Positions 16,764 to 25,799 of a stretch of DNA of 64,000 nucleotides are shown piece after piece; positions within the stretch are counted from its first letter, which is position 1; every line of letters starts with the position of its first letter. The notes below the pieces were generated by a model. The model made no database searches and was not told where the DNA came from. It worked only from the letters and a program-made list of their open reading frames with translations. Both the position numbers and the translations under genes were made by a program. This stretch comes from Aureisphaera sp038529705 (GTDB taxonomy: Bacteria > Bacteroidota > Bacteroidia > Flavobacteriales > Flavobacteriaceae): positions 4,936-68,935 of the forward strand of contig JBCBDM010000001.1 of NCBI GenBank assembly GCA_038529705.1, written 5' to 3'.

Positions 16764-18164
16764 ATGCAATCATTTGAAATACCCACATCTCTAAAACAAC
16801 TCATTAGCTCCAATCAGGCTTTTCACTACCGGATCGTCCCAATGGAAAAAAAGGGAGATGTGGTGGTTTTTAAAACCGATGCCGAACATCCGGAACTCTT
16901 GCATTCTGAATTATCCATTGTTTTCAACTTCACTCCCGAACTCCAACATGACTCTTCAGAAAACATTCAGGCTTACCTTATATATAACTATCGTCAAACC
17001 ACCACCGCTCTGGGTGGAATTTCGGAAGCTACCTTCCTGGAAGAATTACTACAGACCGCCAAAGACTTCAATAGCAGTGACATTCATCTGGAACCTTATG
17101 AAACTCTCTGCCGTGTTCGGTTTCGCCTGGATGGCAAACTCAAAGAACACTATCAAATCTCCCTGAACCAGTATCCAAAGATCATTAATATCATTAAACA
17201 CAGGGCAGAACTGGACGTATCCCAGAAAAGGCTTCCACAAGATGGAAGGATAACGGTAAAAGGAGTGGACGATGATTTCGATATCCGGGTCTCAACCATG
17301 CCTTCATTGCATGGCGAAAAGATCGTTCTTAGGATTCTCAAGCAAGACGCGACGGGAGTGGAATTAAAAAACCTCGGATTCAAAGAGCGTGAATTGAAAT
17401 TGTACCTGGAGGGCATCAAGATGACTACCGGTATTATTCTCATATCGGGACCCACTGGTTCGGGTAAAACCACCACATTGTATGGAACGCTCAAGCTATT
17501 GAACAGCGAGGAGAAAAATATCCTTACCGTTGAAGACCCCATAGAGTATACTTTAGATGGGGTAAATCAAGTACAACTCAAGGAGGATATCGGCTTGGAC
17601 TTTCCAAGAACCCTCCGAACGTTCCTTCGGCAGGATCCCAATGTGATCATGGTAGGAGAAATCCGGGATAGAGACACAGCAGACATGGCTATTCGGGCGG
17701 CTTTAACCGGGCATCTGGTATTGTCTACCATTCACACCAATTCCGCTTGGGCTACAGTCTCCAGACTTATCGACATGGGAGTACCTCCTTTTCTGGTAGC
17801 CAGCACCCTAAAATTAAGTGTAGCCCAACGGTTGGTTCGAAAGCTATGTGATCATTGTAAACGAATGGAGCCTGTTACCGAAAACCTATTTCCGGAGAGC
17901 TTTTCAGAAAAAAAAATGATCCCACAACACTATGTATCCGTGGGCTGTAACCAATGTCATTTTACCGGATATAGCGGACGAAAAGCCTTGTATGAGATCA
18001 TCCCTGTTCGGGCCGAATTGGAGCAGGCCATCAAGCGCAATGCCTTGCAGATAGATGATTATTTGATCGAAAATGACCTGGGGACGCTTCAAAGCAACGC
18101 CATAGATATGATTATCAAGGGCGAAACCACAGTAGACGAAGTTTATTCGCTATTGACAAACTAA
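16764..18164 (+). CDS. gspE: GspE/PilB-type secretion ATPase, 466 aa
   Basis: A cytoplasmic hexameric ATPase that powers pseudopilus assembly. Visible features are the N2-domain DIHLEP...RVRFRLDGKL, Walker A GPTGSGKTTT (residues about 229-238, Lys235), the Asp box EDPIEY, Walker B region DPNVIMVGEIRD, a His box ALTGHLVLSTIHT, and a CxxC zinc motif pair (C362/C365 and C395/C398). The N-terminal N1 domain is shortened compared with typical ~560-aa proteins. The start codon abuts the stop of the peptidase gene and the secretin begins 7 bp after its end. Function within a T2SS/type IV filament machine is secure; the symbol is by family. Confidence 0.93.
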   Translation: MQSFEIPTSLKQLISSNQAFHYRIVPMEKKGDVVVFKTDAEHPELLHSELSIVFNFTPELQHDSSENIQAYLIYNYRQTTTALGGISEATFLEELLQTAKDFNSSDIHLEPYETLCRVRFRLDGKLKEHYQISLNQYPKIINIIKHRAELDVSQKRLPQDGRITVKGVDDDFDIRVSTMPSLHGEKIVLRILKQDATGVELKNLGFKERELKLYLEGIKMTTGIILISGPTGSGKTTTLYGTLKLLNSEEKNILTVEDPIEYTLDGVNQVQLKEDIGLDFPRTLRTFLRQDPNVIMVGEIRDRDTADMAIRAALTGHLVLSTIHTNSAWATVSRLIDMGVPPFLVASTLKLSVAQRLVRKLCDHCKRMEPVTENLFPESFSEKKMIPQHYVSVGCNQCHFTGYSGRKALYEIIPVRAELEQAIKRNALQIDDYLIENDLGTLQSNAIDMIIKGETTVDEVYSLLTN

Positions 18165-18171
18165 CTAACAC

Positions 18172-20295
18172 ATGAAAAAAACAATATACGTTCTTCTACT
18201 CCTATTTCTATGCCATGGGAAGGTTTTCTCCCAGGACCTCAATTCCAGGGTACATACACTTCAAAATCAACTGGACATTCTAAAAATTGAAACGCCCGGA
18301 CTGGACGAAACTATTAATATCAATATTACACAAACCACACTTTCTAACTTTCTTCTGGCCATAGCCAAAGTTCATAATTTGAACATCAATGTTTCTCCTG
18401 AACTTAACAGCACAAATATTGTCAATAATTTCTCGGATGTCTCTGTTAGCGACATCCTTATTTTTTTAGTCAAAGAATACGACCTTGATATCGATTTTAC
18501 AGGAAATATTCTTTCTATCAAAAAGTACATTCCTCCCAGACAGGAGCCTAAGGAAAAACCGATCACTATGGCCTATTCATTGTCCAACCAAAGTTTGAGC
18601 CTCGACTTGAAAGGGGACCCTCTGGACAAAGTAGTTAGAAAGATCATGGATGAGACCGGGAAAAACCTGTTATATACCCCAGATCTGGAAGGGACTCCTC
18701 TTACTATTTATATCAATAACGTTCCCTTGGATGTTGCTCTGAACAAAATGGCAGAATCCAACAACCTCCTAATGGACAAGACCCAGGACGGTTTCTATAC
18801 GTTCGAGTCGGCGTTGGTACAAAACACTACCTCCTCTTCGGGAACTCCCACTGCCAGTCGTACCATTCGAAGGAGAAAGAACAACTTTAATTATACGATA
18901 TTGGACACCCTTGCAAAAAAGGTTACGGTCCATCTGCAAAATACGCCCATAGCCGATGTGGTCTATACACTGGGCGAAGACCTTAAATTAGATATTTTCA
19001 CGGCCTCTCCACTGGACAAGGCCGGAGTGGCCAATGTAGATGCCAAAGACATTCATTTCGATATCCTTCTGAATAAATTATTTCAGAGTAGTTCCAGTGC
19101 CACCTCAAACGGAAATTCCAATAACCCCGCATCCTCTGGTTCCAATTTCACCTATAAAAAAGAGGGCAATGTGTATTACTTTGGAACGGAAGACCAATTA
19201 TCCCTCAAGCAGGTAGAGCTAGTCACTATGATGCACAGGTCTATTCAGCTTTTGGACGATCCCTCCGGAGGTGGGCAACGTAGGGCCGGAAGAAATAACT
19301 TCACTTCCGGAACTACCAATTTCTACAATAGTGGCGGCAATTTCAATCAAAATCAAAATTCGGGAAGAACCAATAATTCCGGAAATTCTAATACCTCTGG
19401 CAATGTATCATCCATTGAAGATATCATTCCGGAGGATATTAAAGCGGGCTTAGATATTAAAATAGACCCAGAGCTTAACAGTTTCGTTATCAGCGGCCCG
19501 GGGGTTAAAGTAGAACGCTTTAAAGAGTTTATCACTTTTATAGATAAACCCGTGCCTGTCATTTTAATCGAAGTGATGATCCTGGAGGTAAACCGAAGTG
19601 CCATTACCGAAACGGGGGTTTCTTTCGGAATTGGAGACAGGCCAGTTCAGACCCGCGGTGAATTCTTCCCCAATGGAAATGTGACCATAGGGGCAACGGA
19701 TGTCAATAAAATAATCGGAAATTTCGACGGTTTCGGAGCCCTCAACATTGGCCGGGTAGTCCCTAATTTTTACCTAGACATTAAGGCCATGGAAGCTGCC
19801 GGAACTCTAAAAGTAAAGTCTACTCCCAAGTTGGCTACCATCAACGGACACAAGGCTTTTTTGTCCAGCGGGGAAACAACATATTACGCAGTGACCAGTC
19901 AGAATTTTTTCGGATCGCAAATCCCCCAAACCTCGGAAATTAGAAACTATGTTCCCATCGATGCAGAGCTCTCCCTTGAAATTTTACCCTTTGTTTCGGG
20001 TAACGGACAGATCACCTTAGATGTGCAGGTGCTTCAATCGGCTTTCAACGGAGAACGTGTGGCAGAAGACGCCCCACCCGGTATTACCAGTAGGGAGTTC
20101 TCCTCTATAGTTCGAATGGAAGATGAAGATATCGTGGTTCTGGGAGGAATAGAATCCATACGAAAGGACAATTCTGGCTCAGGAGTTCCTTTTTTGGCAA
20201 GAATTCCGGTGATCAAATGGCTATTCAGTAAGCGCAGGCGAGAGGCTTCCAAGCGAAACTTAACCATTCTTATTAAACCTACCATCATAGAGTAA
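18172..20295 (+). CDS. gspD: GspD-type secretin, 707 aa
   Basis: An outer-membrane secretin with a signal peptide (about residues 1-20, ending KVFSQ). N-terminal STN/N-type domains follow at about 40-330, including TINITQTTLSNFLLAIAK and LDLKGDPLDKVVRKIMDETGKN. An Asn/Gly/Ser-rich linker lies at about residues 365-425, then the secretin core (PVPVILIEVMILEVNRSAITETGVSFG ... STPKLATINGHKAFL ... GNGQITLDVQV ... VVLGGIESIRKDNSGSGVPFLARIPVIKWLF). The poly-Asn loops are long for the family. The stop overlaps the next start by one base (TAATG). Confidence 0.93.
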   Translation: MKKTIYVLLLLFLCHGKVFSQDLNSRVHTLQNQLDILKIETPGLDETININITQTTLSNFLLAIAKVHNLNINVSPELNSTNIVNNFSDVSVSDILIFLVKEYDLDIDFTGNILSIKKYIPPRQEPKEKPITMAYSLSNQSLSLDLKGDPLDKVVRKIMDETGKNLLYTPDLEGTPLTIYINNVPLDVALNKMAESNNLLMDKTQDGFYTFESALVQNTTSSSGTPTASRTIRRRKNNFNYTILDTLAKKVTVHLQNTPIADVVYTLGEDLKLDIFTASPLDKAGVANVDAKDIHFDILLNKLFQSSSSATSNGNSNNPASSGSNFTYKKEGNVYYFGTEDQLSLKQVELVTMMHRSIQLLDDPSGGGQRRAGRNNFTSGTTNFYNSGGNFNQNQNSGRTNNSGNSNTSGNVSSIEDIIPEDIKAGLDIKIDPELNSFVISGPGVKVERFKEFITFIDKPVPVILIEVMILEVNRSAITETGVSFGIGDRPVQTRGEFFPNGNVTIGATDVNKIIGNFDGFGALNIGRVVPNFYLDIKAMEAAGTLKVKSTPKLATINGHKAFLSSGETTYYAVTSQNFFGSQIPQTSEIRNYVPIDAELSLEILPFVSGNGQITLDVQVLQSAFNGERVAEDAPPGITSREFSSIVRMEDEDIVVLGGIESIRKDNSGSGVPFLARIPVIKWLFSKRRREASKRNLTILIKPTIIE

Positions 20296-21506
20296 TGTTA
20301 AATAGATTGCTGTCTTACATATCCTATGGCTCCTCCTTTTGCGGGATAGAAGTGAACACTTTCGATGCAAGTGATCAATTCTTTGCAATTACCGCTGAAA
20401 AAAGGAAACAGGAATTTGAAAAATTCGACTTTTATAAGGAAGATTCGTTGGCTGCCCTGTCTCAAAAGGTCGGCAAAAACCGTCACGCTTTTTTGATCAT
20501 CAACACCGATAAGGTATTAGTAAAGGAAGTCGCTTCAAGCTTTGACCAGAAAAATGCACTCGCCCATGCCTTTCCTGGTCTATCTTCATCAGAATTCTTC
20601 TTCGAAGTGGTGAAATTCTCCGAAAAGACATTTGTCGCTGTATGCCGTAAAGAGGAGGTGGAGTCCATTATCCGCAAAGCCGAAGTCAACCATTTCCATG
20701 TACTGGGGTTTCATCTAGGCTTTACCTCTTTGAAGGCCCTCTTACCAAGCTTGAGTTACGACGAATTGCCTACACAACGATTCTCCATTACCCTGGAGAA
20801 TCAAGAAATTGGATCGTTTTCCCTCAACCAGGAAAATGAGCATTTATTCTGCCATATTCAGGGCGTTGAGATTCATTCCCACCATATTCTGGCTCTATCC
20901 GGGCTTACAGGGCCCTTAACCAACAGTAAGGAACTATTGGGCAATACCACAGCGACTTCTGTCGATTTAAAAAAGCTCTTTCTGGAAAAAGCTTTCTTCC
21001 GGAATGGACTAAAACTGGCCGTTACCCTGCTACTGGTCATCGTCATGGGCAACTTATTTTTTTTCAATCAATTCAGAAAAAAATATCAACAATTGGACGC
21101 TGAAGCCTCTTTGATTTCTACTCAGCAGCGTACCATAAAAACAAAGACCGAGACCCTAGAATTAAAAGAGAGTATTGTAAAGAATATTCTGAATAGCGAT
21201 CACTCCAAAAGTTCATTTTTTATCAATAGGCTAGTATCCGGAAAACCCCCTTCCGTTGTATTCTCCGAAATTCATTATCAGCCCCTGGAAAGAAACCCCC
21301 GGCCGGATAAGGCCATTCAATATCGAAAAGGGACCATCGTTTTATCCGGGGAAAGCGGAAGCAAGGAAGCCTTTTCTCAATGGATAGAGACGTTGGAAGC
21401 AGAGGATTGGATTTTGGAGGTGACCATCTTAGACTATGGAATGGCTCAAACAACTCGAGATCTCTTTCACATTAATCTAAAGCTCAATGAAGACTCCAAG
21501 AAATAA
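20295..21506 (+). CDS. GspL-like (fused PilM-PilN type) assembly protein, 403 aa
   Basis: A cytoplasmic half of about 235 residues with the strand pattern of an actin-like PilM/GspL domain (FCGIEVNTFDASDQFFAIT). One membrane helix follows at about 241-258 (LAVTLLLVIVMGNLFFF), then a short periplasmic coiled coil and a PilN-like fold (FINRLVSGKPPSVVFSEIHYQPL ... GTIVLSGESGSKEAFSQWIETLE). This is the GspL architecture: cytoplasmic anchor for the ATPase plus periplasmic ferredoxin-like domain. Primary sequence similarity is weak, so the call rests on topology and place between the secretin and a PilO/GspM-like gene. It overlaps that gene by 20 bp. Confidence 0.68.
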   Translation: MLNRLLSYISYGSSFCGIEVNTFDASDQFFAITAEKRKQEFEKFDFYKEDSLAALSQKVGKNRHAFLIINTDKVLVKEVASSFDQKNALAHAFPGLSSSEFFFEVVKFSEKTFVAVCRKEEVESIIRKAEVNHFHVLGFHLGFTSLKALLPSLSYDELPTQRFSITLENQEIGSFSLNQENEHLFCHIQGVEIHSHHILALSGLTGPLTNSKELLGNTTATSVDLKKLFLEKAFFRNGLKLAVTLLLVIVMGNLFFFNQFRKKYQQLDAEASLISTQQRTIKTKTETLELKESIVKNILNSDHSKSSFFINRLVSGKPPSVVFSEIHYQPLERNPRPDKAIQYRKGTIVLSGESGSKEAFSQWIETLEAEDWILEVTILDYGMAQTTRDLFHINLKLNEDSKK

Positions 21507-22029
21507 GAATATAGTACTGATTGTAGGGTTTATCATTGTACTGTTATTGTCCTACAGATTCGTCCTCTCCAAAACGATCTTCCTGAAAAATGAGATCTCC
21601 AAACTCGAGCAGCATCTTGTTAGTTCGGAAGATTTGGCCCACATCGCCCTACAGCTTGACCAGCGCGAGAAATTTATAGATTCTGTACTTCAGAAGAACA
21701 ATCTAAAGCACCTATCCATCCAAAATAATTTACTGGAATTTTTAAACCGTGAAGCACGGGAGGGCACCTTCCAAATCACGCAGTTTACGGAGCCACATCG
21801 ATCTGTTGAAAATGAAGTAACCACTACTTCGTATCGGTTTACCCTCAGAGGGTCTTTTCTCGCTTGCGAACAGATTATCTATCAACTTGAACAAGCATAT
21901 AATTTCGGAAAAATTACTCATTTGAAGTTCGAGAAAAAACGAGACTTCCGGAAAGGGAAGGACTACCTGGAATGTAATGTGATCATAGAAAGTTTTGTTT
22001 CTCTACAAAGAGTGAGGGCACTAGATTAA
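21487..22029 (+). CDS. GspM/PilO-like inner-membrane assembly protein, 180 aa
   Basis: A short basic N-terminus and one membrane helix (about residues 7-24, IVLIVGFIIVLLLSYRFVL) are followed by a coiled coil (about 30-70) and a small alpha/beta domain. That domain contains the PilO-like segment FRFTLRGSFLACEQIIYQLEQ-type (read here as SYRFTLRGSFLACEQIIYQL). It is the last gene of the secretion operon and starts inside the end of the GspL-like gene. Its 3' end overlaps the convergent TPR-AraC gene by 9 bp, with no hairpin terminator between them. Assignment from topology and context. Confidence 0.68.
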   Translation: MKTPRNKNIVLIVGFIIVLLLSYRFVLSKTIFLKNEISKLEQHLVSSEDLAHIALQLDQREKFIDSVLQKNNLKHLSIQNNLLEFLNREAREGTFQITQFTEPHRSVENEVTTTSYRFTLRGSFLACEQIIYQLEQAYNFGKITHLKFEKKRDFRKGKDYLECNVIIESFVSLQRVRALD

Positions 22030-23709
22030 ATCCGTAGTGGATTTTTCCAATTGTTTGATATAATAAGACGGATAGATCCCAAACTTCTTATAAAAGGCCT
22101 TTGAGAAATACTCGCTCGATCCAAAACCACTTTCTTCGGCGATGGCCTTTACCGAATACTTTCTGAAGGTCTCATCCTCTTTGAGACGTTTGGCGCTTGC
22201 ACTTACTCTTAGATCGTTGACGTAGGCGTTGAAATTCATCTGTTTTTCGGTATTGATCACTTTAGAAAGATAATTGGCGTTGGTCTTAAGCCTCTTGGCT
22301 AGAGTTTGCAAGGTGATCTTTCTGGACAAATATCCCCGATCTTCTTCAAATTGCCTTAAATTCTCTGATATCTTGGCCCAAACATCTTCGGAGATCGACC
22401 GATCTCTTTTGTCAACTCCAGTGATGGGTTCCTGTTTGGTTTCTTCCAAATCCAGTAACAAGCGCTCAAAACGCTTTTTGTAGATCCTTCTTTGCGTAAC
22501 GAAATACCCCAGGCCGAAGAAACTAAAAATAAGTACACTCAGAATCCATTTGATGCGCTTGGTTCCATCCATATTTTTCGACTCCAATACCGCAATTAGT
22601 TGTTCTTTCTCTTCCAATAGGAGAGGGATCACATATTCTTTGTTCGTTTTCTCCTTAACATACTTTTCCTTTTCTCTGATAAGACTATCCACTACCAGAA
22701 GGTCTGTTAAATACTGTAATTGAAGCTCCAGCTTCCCTTCTTTCTGGTAATGGTCTTTCAAAGTTTTATAGACCATGGCCAACTCCGGATATACAACGTT
22801 ATCCTTTTTATAAGTAGAATCGATCTCACTGAACATCTTAATTCCTTGCTCCTGTCTCCCTTGTTTTAAGTAGATACTTCCTATATAATAAGGGTAGGTG
22901 GAATAATCCCCGTGGTCCCTTTTACCATGGTACCCTTTATTCAAACTATCCAAAGCCGCTTCATAATCGCCTTTAAAATACATGGCACAACCCGATCGCT
23001 CCACCAAATTGAAGTAAAATTCATATTCATTTCGATCCAACGCAACTTCAATAGCCTTTTTAAAGAAAAACAAGGCCGAGTCTGGTTTCTTTAATCTTAC
23101 ATATGATGTCCCAATACCACTTAAAGTATGCATGTATGATCTTTCTCGAGACTTGCGAATATCCGGATGGTTCTCCCATAATTCTATTTTAACGAACTCG
23201 GCATCTAAAGCTTCACGATGATTTCCCCACAAGTTATTTATGGCAGAAATTAAGTCAAGCCCAATTACCTGATACAAAACATTCTCTTTTGCCCGGGCAC
23301 TTTCAAATGCCTTGATGGCGCTATTTAAACCTTCTTCGTATTGATCGTAGTAATAGTAGTAATAGGCCTTAAAAGCGTAGGGTGCTGCCGGATAATTCTT
23401 GTGGATACTATTTCTAGATAAATAGATAGCCGAATCTAAATATACAAGAGCCTGTTCATATTCAGAGACATTAGACATACGTTCATAGGCTCGTGCCATT
23501 TTCGTGCTATCGAGATCTCTTTCAGCCTTTTTTAAGTATGTACGAGCTATTCGCGTTGCAGCCACTGTGTCTTTTTTATTCTTATCGAACAAGCTAATAA
23601 GTGAATCATAGCTTTGAACCCTGAGATAGGATTCTGAATAATGCTGTCCATAAGTCAGAGCAATTGACAACCTAAATATCCCCACAAATAAAAAAGCTCT
23701 AAGAAACAT
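22021..23709 (-). CDS. TPR-containing AraC-family membrane regulator (copy 1), 562 aa
   Basis: Signal peptide (about 1-21) and an array of tetratricopeptide-like helices (about 40-370, e.g. PDSALFFFKKAIEVALDRN, GDYEAALDSLNKGYHG). One membrane helix follows at about 383-403 and a C-terminal AraC DNA-binding domain at about 463-555 (LAKRLKTNANYLSKVINTEK, then SVKAIAEESGFGSSEYFSKAFYKKFG). The arrangement places a TPR sensor outside the inner membrane and a transcription factor inside, a design common in Flavobacteriaceae. It lies 12 bp downstream of a paralogue and convergent with the secretion operon. Ligand and targets unknown. Confidence 0.88.
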   Translation of the reverse strand: MFLRAFLFVGIFRLSIALTYGQHYSESYLRVQSYDSLISLFDKNKKDTVAATRIARTYLKKAERDLDSTKMARAYERMSNVSEYEQALVYLDSAIYLSRNSIHKNYPAAPYAFKAYYYYYYDQYEEGLNSAIKAFESARAKENVLYQVIGLDLISAINNLWGNHREALDAEFVKIELWENHPDIRKSRERSYMHTLSGIGTSYVRLKKPDSALFFFKKAIEVALDRNEYEFYFNLVERSGCAMYFKGDYEAALDSLNKGYHGKRDHGDYSTYPYYIGSIYLKQGRQEQGIKMFSEIDSTYKKDNVVYPELAMVYKTLKDHYQKEGKLELQLQYLTDLLVVDSLIREKEKYVKEKTNKEYVIPLLLEEKEQLIAVLESKNMDGTKRIKWILSVLIFSFFGLGYFVTQRRIYKKRFERLLLDLEETKQEPITGVDKRDRSISEDVWAKISENLRQFEEDRGYLSRKITLQTLAKRLKTNANYLSKVINTEKQMNFNAYVNDLRVSASAKRLKEDETFRKYSVKAIAEESGFGSSEYFSKAFYKKFGIYPSYYIKQLEKSTTDLI

Positions 23710-23721
23710 ATGTTAAATATA

Positions 23722-25398
23722 TTAGACATTGTCAAGACGTTTGATAAAGTAAGAAGGATAAATACCATATTTCTTATAAAACGCTTTGGAGAAATACTCC
23801 GCACTGCCAAAACCACTTTCTTCAGCAATGGCCCTTATGGAGTACTTTCTGAACGTCTCATCCTCTTTGAGACGTTTAGCACTTGCACTCACTCTTAGAT
23901 CGTTGATGTATGAATTGAAATTCATCTGCTTTTCGGTATTGATCACCTTTGAGAGGTAATTGGCGTTGGTCTTAAGTCTTTTGGCCAGACTTTGCAAGGT
24001 GATCTTTCCGGACAAATACCCTTTCTCTTGTTCAAAACGTTTTAAACTTTCGGATATTCGAATCCATAACTCCTCCGAAATAGTACCATTTTTCCTTTCT
24101 CTATGTACATGACCCAACTCCTGTTTCTGCTCTTGCAAACGAATCAACAGCGCTTCGAAGCGCTTCTTATAAATCCATCGCTGCCTTATATAATATCCTA
24201 AGATCATTAGACTCATCGCCAAGGCACCCAATACCCACTTGGACCGAAGTTTGACCTTCTTATTCTTAGACTCGAGCTGTTCTATGAGATCTTCCCGTTC
24301 TTCCAACAAAAGAGGTATCCTATAGTCCCTGATGGTCTTCTCCTTTACGTACTTTTCTTTCTTCCGGATGAGGCTATCCACGGTCAAAAGATCTTCCAAA
24401 TACCGCAATTGTAAAACGGGATTCCCTTCTTCTTTGTAATGGTCTTTCAAGGTCCTGTAAACTATTGCTAGTTCTGGATAAACAACCTCATTTGCTTTGT
24501 AGGTAGAATCGATCTCTCTAAAGACCCTGATTCCCTTCTCTTGTTTCCCTTGTTTTAAGTAGATACTACCAATATAATAAGGATAGGTGGAATAATCTCC
24601 ATGATGCTTTCTTCCATGATATCCCTTATTCAAACTATCCAGGGCAGCTTGATAATCACCTTTAAAATACAAGGCATCTCCCGATCGTTCCACTAGTGAG
24701 TAATAGAAAAAATCGTTATGGGTCTCCTTGGCTCTTTCGATGGCCTTTTCAAAATAGTATAAGGCAGAATCTGGTATTCGTAACCTAACATAAGAGGACC
24801 CAATGCCACTTACGGTAGGGATATAATGAAATTTTATCGGGTTAGTACTATGGGCATATTCCTCAATAAGAGCTAGACACTGAAGCCTCAAATTAAGTGA
24901 CTCTCTATAATTTCCCCATAAACTGTTAACATTAGCCATATACAAATTGGCCGAGATTTGTTGGTCCACATTCCCCTTTTTCTTGGCGAATTGATATCCT
25001 ATAATCGCATTTTCCAAACTCCCTTCATAGTCATTGTATTGATATTGGTAATACGATTTCCATATGTAGGGAGAACTTGGATAATATGAATGTCTACTAT
25101 TCCGGGTCACTGTTATGGCTGAATCCAGATACACAAGAGATTCGGGATAAGAAGAAACTTGTGCCCTAAACTCATAGGCTTCTGCCATTCTAAGGCTGTC
25201 ATTCTTAAGGTCTGCTTTTTTCATGTATACTTGGGAGATCTGTAAAGCAGGTATGGTATCTCTCCAGTGTTTATAAAAAAGGTTTGTTAGTGAGTCATAT
25301 GACTGTTTGGACAAGCTGAACTCATCATATTCTTGTGCATAAAACAGAGTTTGACTCAGGCAGAAAACCCAAAGAAATAGCAGGGGATATTTAATCAT
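23722..25398 (-). CDS. TPR-containing AraC-family membrane regulator (copy 2), 558 aa
   Basis: Same architecture as its downstream neighbour: signal peptide ending FYAQ, TPR-like array (about 35-370), membrane helix at about 386-406, AraC-type HTH from about 464 to the end. The DNA-binding halves of the two genes are nearly identical even at nucleotide level (compare 22160-22260 with 23850-23950), while the TPR halves differ more. The pair arose by tandem duplication and probably reads related DNA sites while sensing different inputs. They look cotranscribed, with this copy first. Confidence 0.88.
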   Translation of the reverse strand: MIKYPLLFLWVFCLSQTLFYAQEYDEFSLSKQSYDSLTNLFYKHWRDTIPALQISQVYMKKADLKNDSLRMAEAYEFRAQVSSYPESLVYLDSAITVTRNSRHSYYPSSPYIWKSYYQYQYNDYEGSLENAIIGYQFAKKKGNVDQQISANLYMANVNSLWGNYRESLNLRLQCLALIEEYAHSTNPIKFHYIPTVSGIGSSYVRLRIPDSALYYFEKAIERAKETHNDFFYYSLVERSGDALYFKGDYQAALDSLNKGYHGRKHHGDYSTYPYYIGSIYLKQGKQEKGIRVFREIDSTYKANEVVYPELAIVYRTLKDHYKEEGNPVLQLRYLEDLLTVDSLIRKKEKYVKEKTIRDYRIPLLLEEREDLIEQLESKNKKVKLRSKWVLGALAMSLMILGYYIRQRWIYKKRFEALLIRLQEQKQELGHVHRERKNGTISEELWIRISESLKRFEQEKGYLSGKITLQSLAKRLKTNANYLSKVINTEKQMNFNSYINDLRVSASAKRLKEDETFRKYSIRAIAEESGFGSAEYFSKAFYKKYGIYPSYFIKRLDNV

Positions 25399-25521
25399 AG
25401 ATCGAAACGGTCAAATTCTAGGGGAGCCCTGCAAATATAGACAAAGAACCAAATGAGCAAGGTAATTTGAAGTATAATTAAGCGAGATGGGTAGGAAATA
25501 GTATAACGATAAAAATTCAGT

Positions 25522-25579
25522 CCTTTTTTAGTGAGGGGCCAGGCGGTGAGGTGGCGACACTACTGCAAATAGAAAATCC
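25522..25579. repeat. 58-bp direct repeat, copy 1
   Basis: Identical over 58 bases to 25636-25693. It begins with CC and six T and ends with GAAAATCC. It is GC-rich in the middle (GTGAGGGGCCAGGCGGTGAG), unlike the flanking AT-rich DNA. The first bases of copy 2 form the right arm of a hairpin. Confidence 0.9.
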
Positions 25580-25618
25580 AGATGGGATTAGCTCCGCTGG
25601 TCCCAGGACCGAACGGCC

Positions 25619-25643
25619 AAAAAAGGTTTGGGGAACCTTTTTT
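25619..25643. terminator. Symmetric A/T-tailed hairpin
   Basis: AAAAAAGGTT (25619-25628) and AACCTTTTTT (25634-25643) form a perfect 10-bp stem around a TGGGG loop. The A-run and T-run make it look like a terminator usable in both directions. Its right arm is the first part of the second 58-bp repeat. Confidence 0.55.
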
Positions 25644-25693
25644 AGTGAGGGGCCAGGCGGTGAGGTGGCGACACTACTGCAAATAGAAAATCC
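25636..25693. repeat. 58-bp direct repeat, copy 2
   Basis: Exact copy of 25522-25579; the two copies start 114 bases apart. After the repeats the sequences diverge at once (A after copy 1, T after copy 2). Only two copies are present here, so this is not a CRISPR array. Confidence 0.9.
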
Positions 25694-25757
25694 TCACGCC
25701 TAAGGCCGTGACCTTTTTTATTCCTGCGAACCTAAAAGCAAGCTTTCAGTTCTTGGA

Positions 25758-25789
25758 ATAAAAAAATCCGCACTTTCAGTGCGGATTTT
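25758..25789 (-). terminator. Rho-independent terminator after tRNA-Ala
   Basis: Perfect 12-bp stem AAAATCCGCACT / AGTGCGGATTTT (25763-25774 and 25778-25789) with a TTC loop. Read on the minus strand it is followed by a T-run (complement of the A-run at 25760-25766). It lies 10 bases downstream of the tRNA 3' end. Confidence 0.85.
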
Positions 25790-25799
25790 CTGCTTGATG

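Larger units (their letters stand above)
25399..25799. other. 401-bp non-coding region with repeats
   Basis: No open frame with coding character is visible. The region contains two 58-bp direct repeats, an AT-rich terminator-like hairpin between them, and the terminator of the tRNA-Ala gene at the right end. The part next to the regulator gene (25399-25520) is AT-rich and should hold its promoter, but I see no convincing box pair. Confidence 0.6.

Noticed and set aside
25522..25693. CRISPR array
   Set aside because: Only two 58-bp copies, a single 56-base gap and no cas genes in the window.
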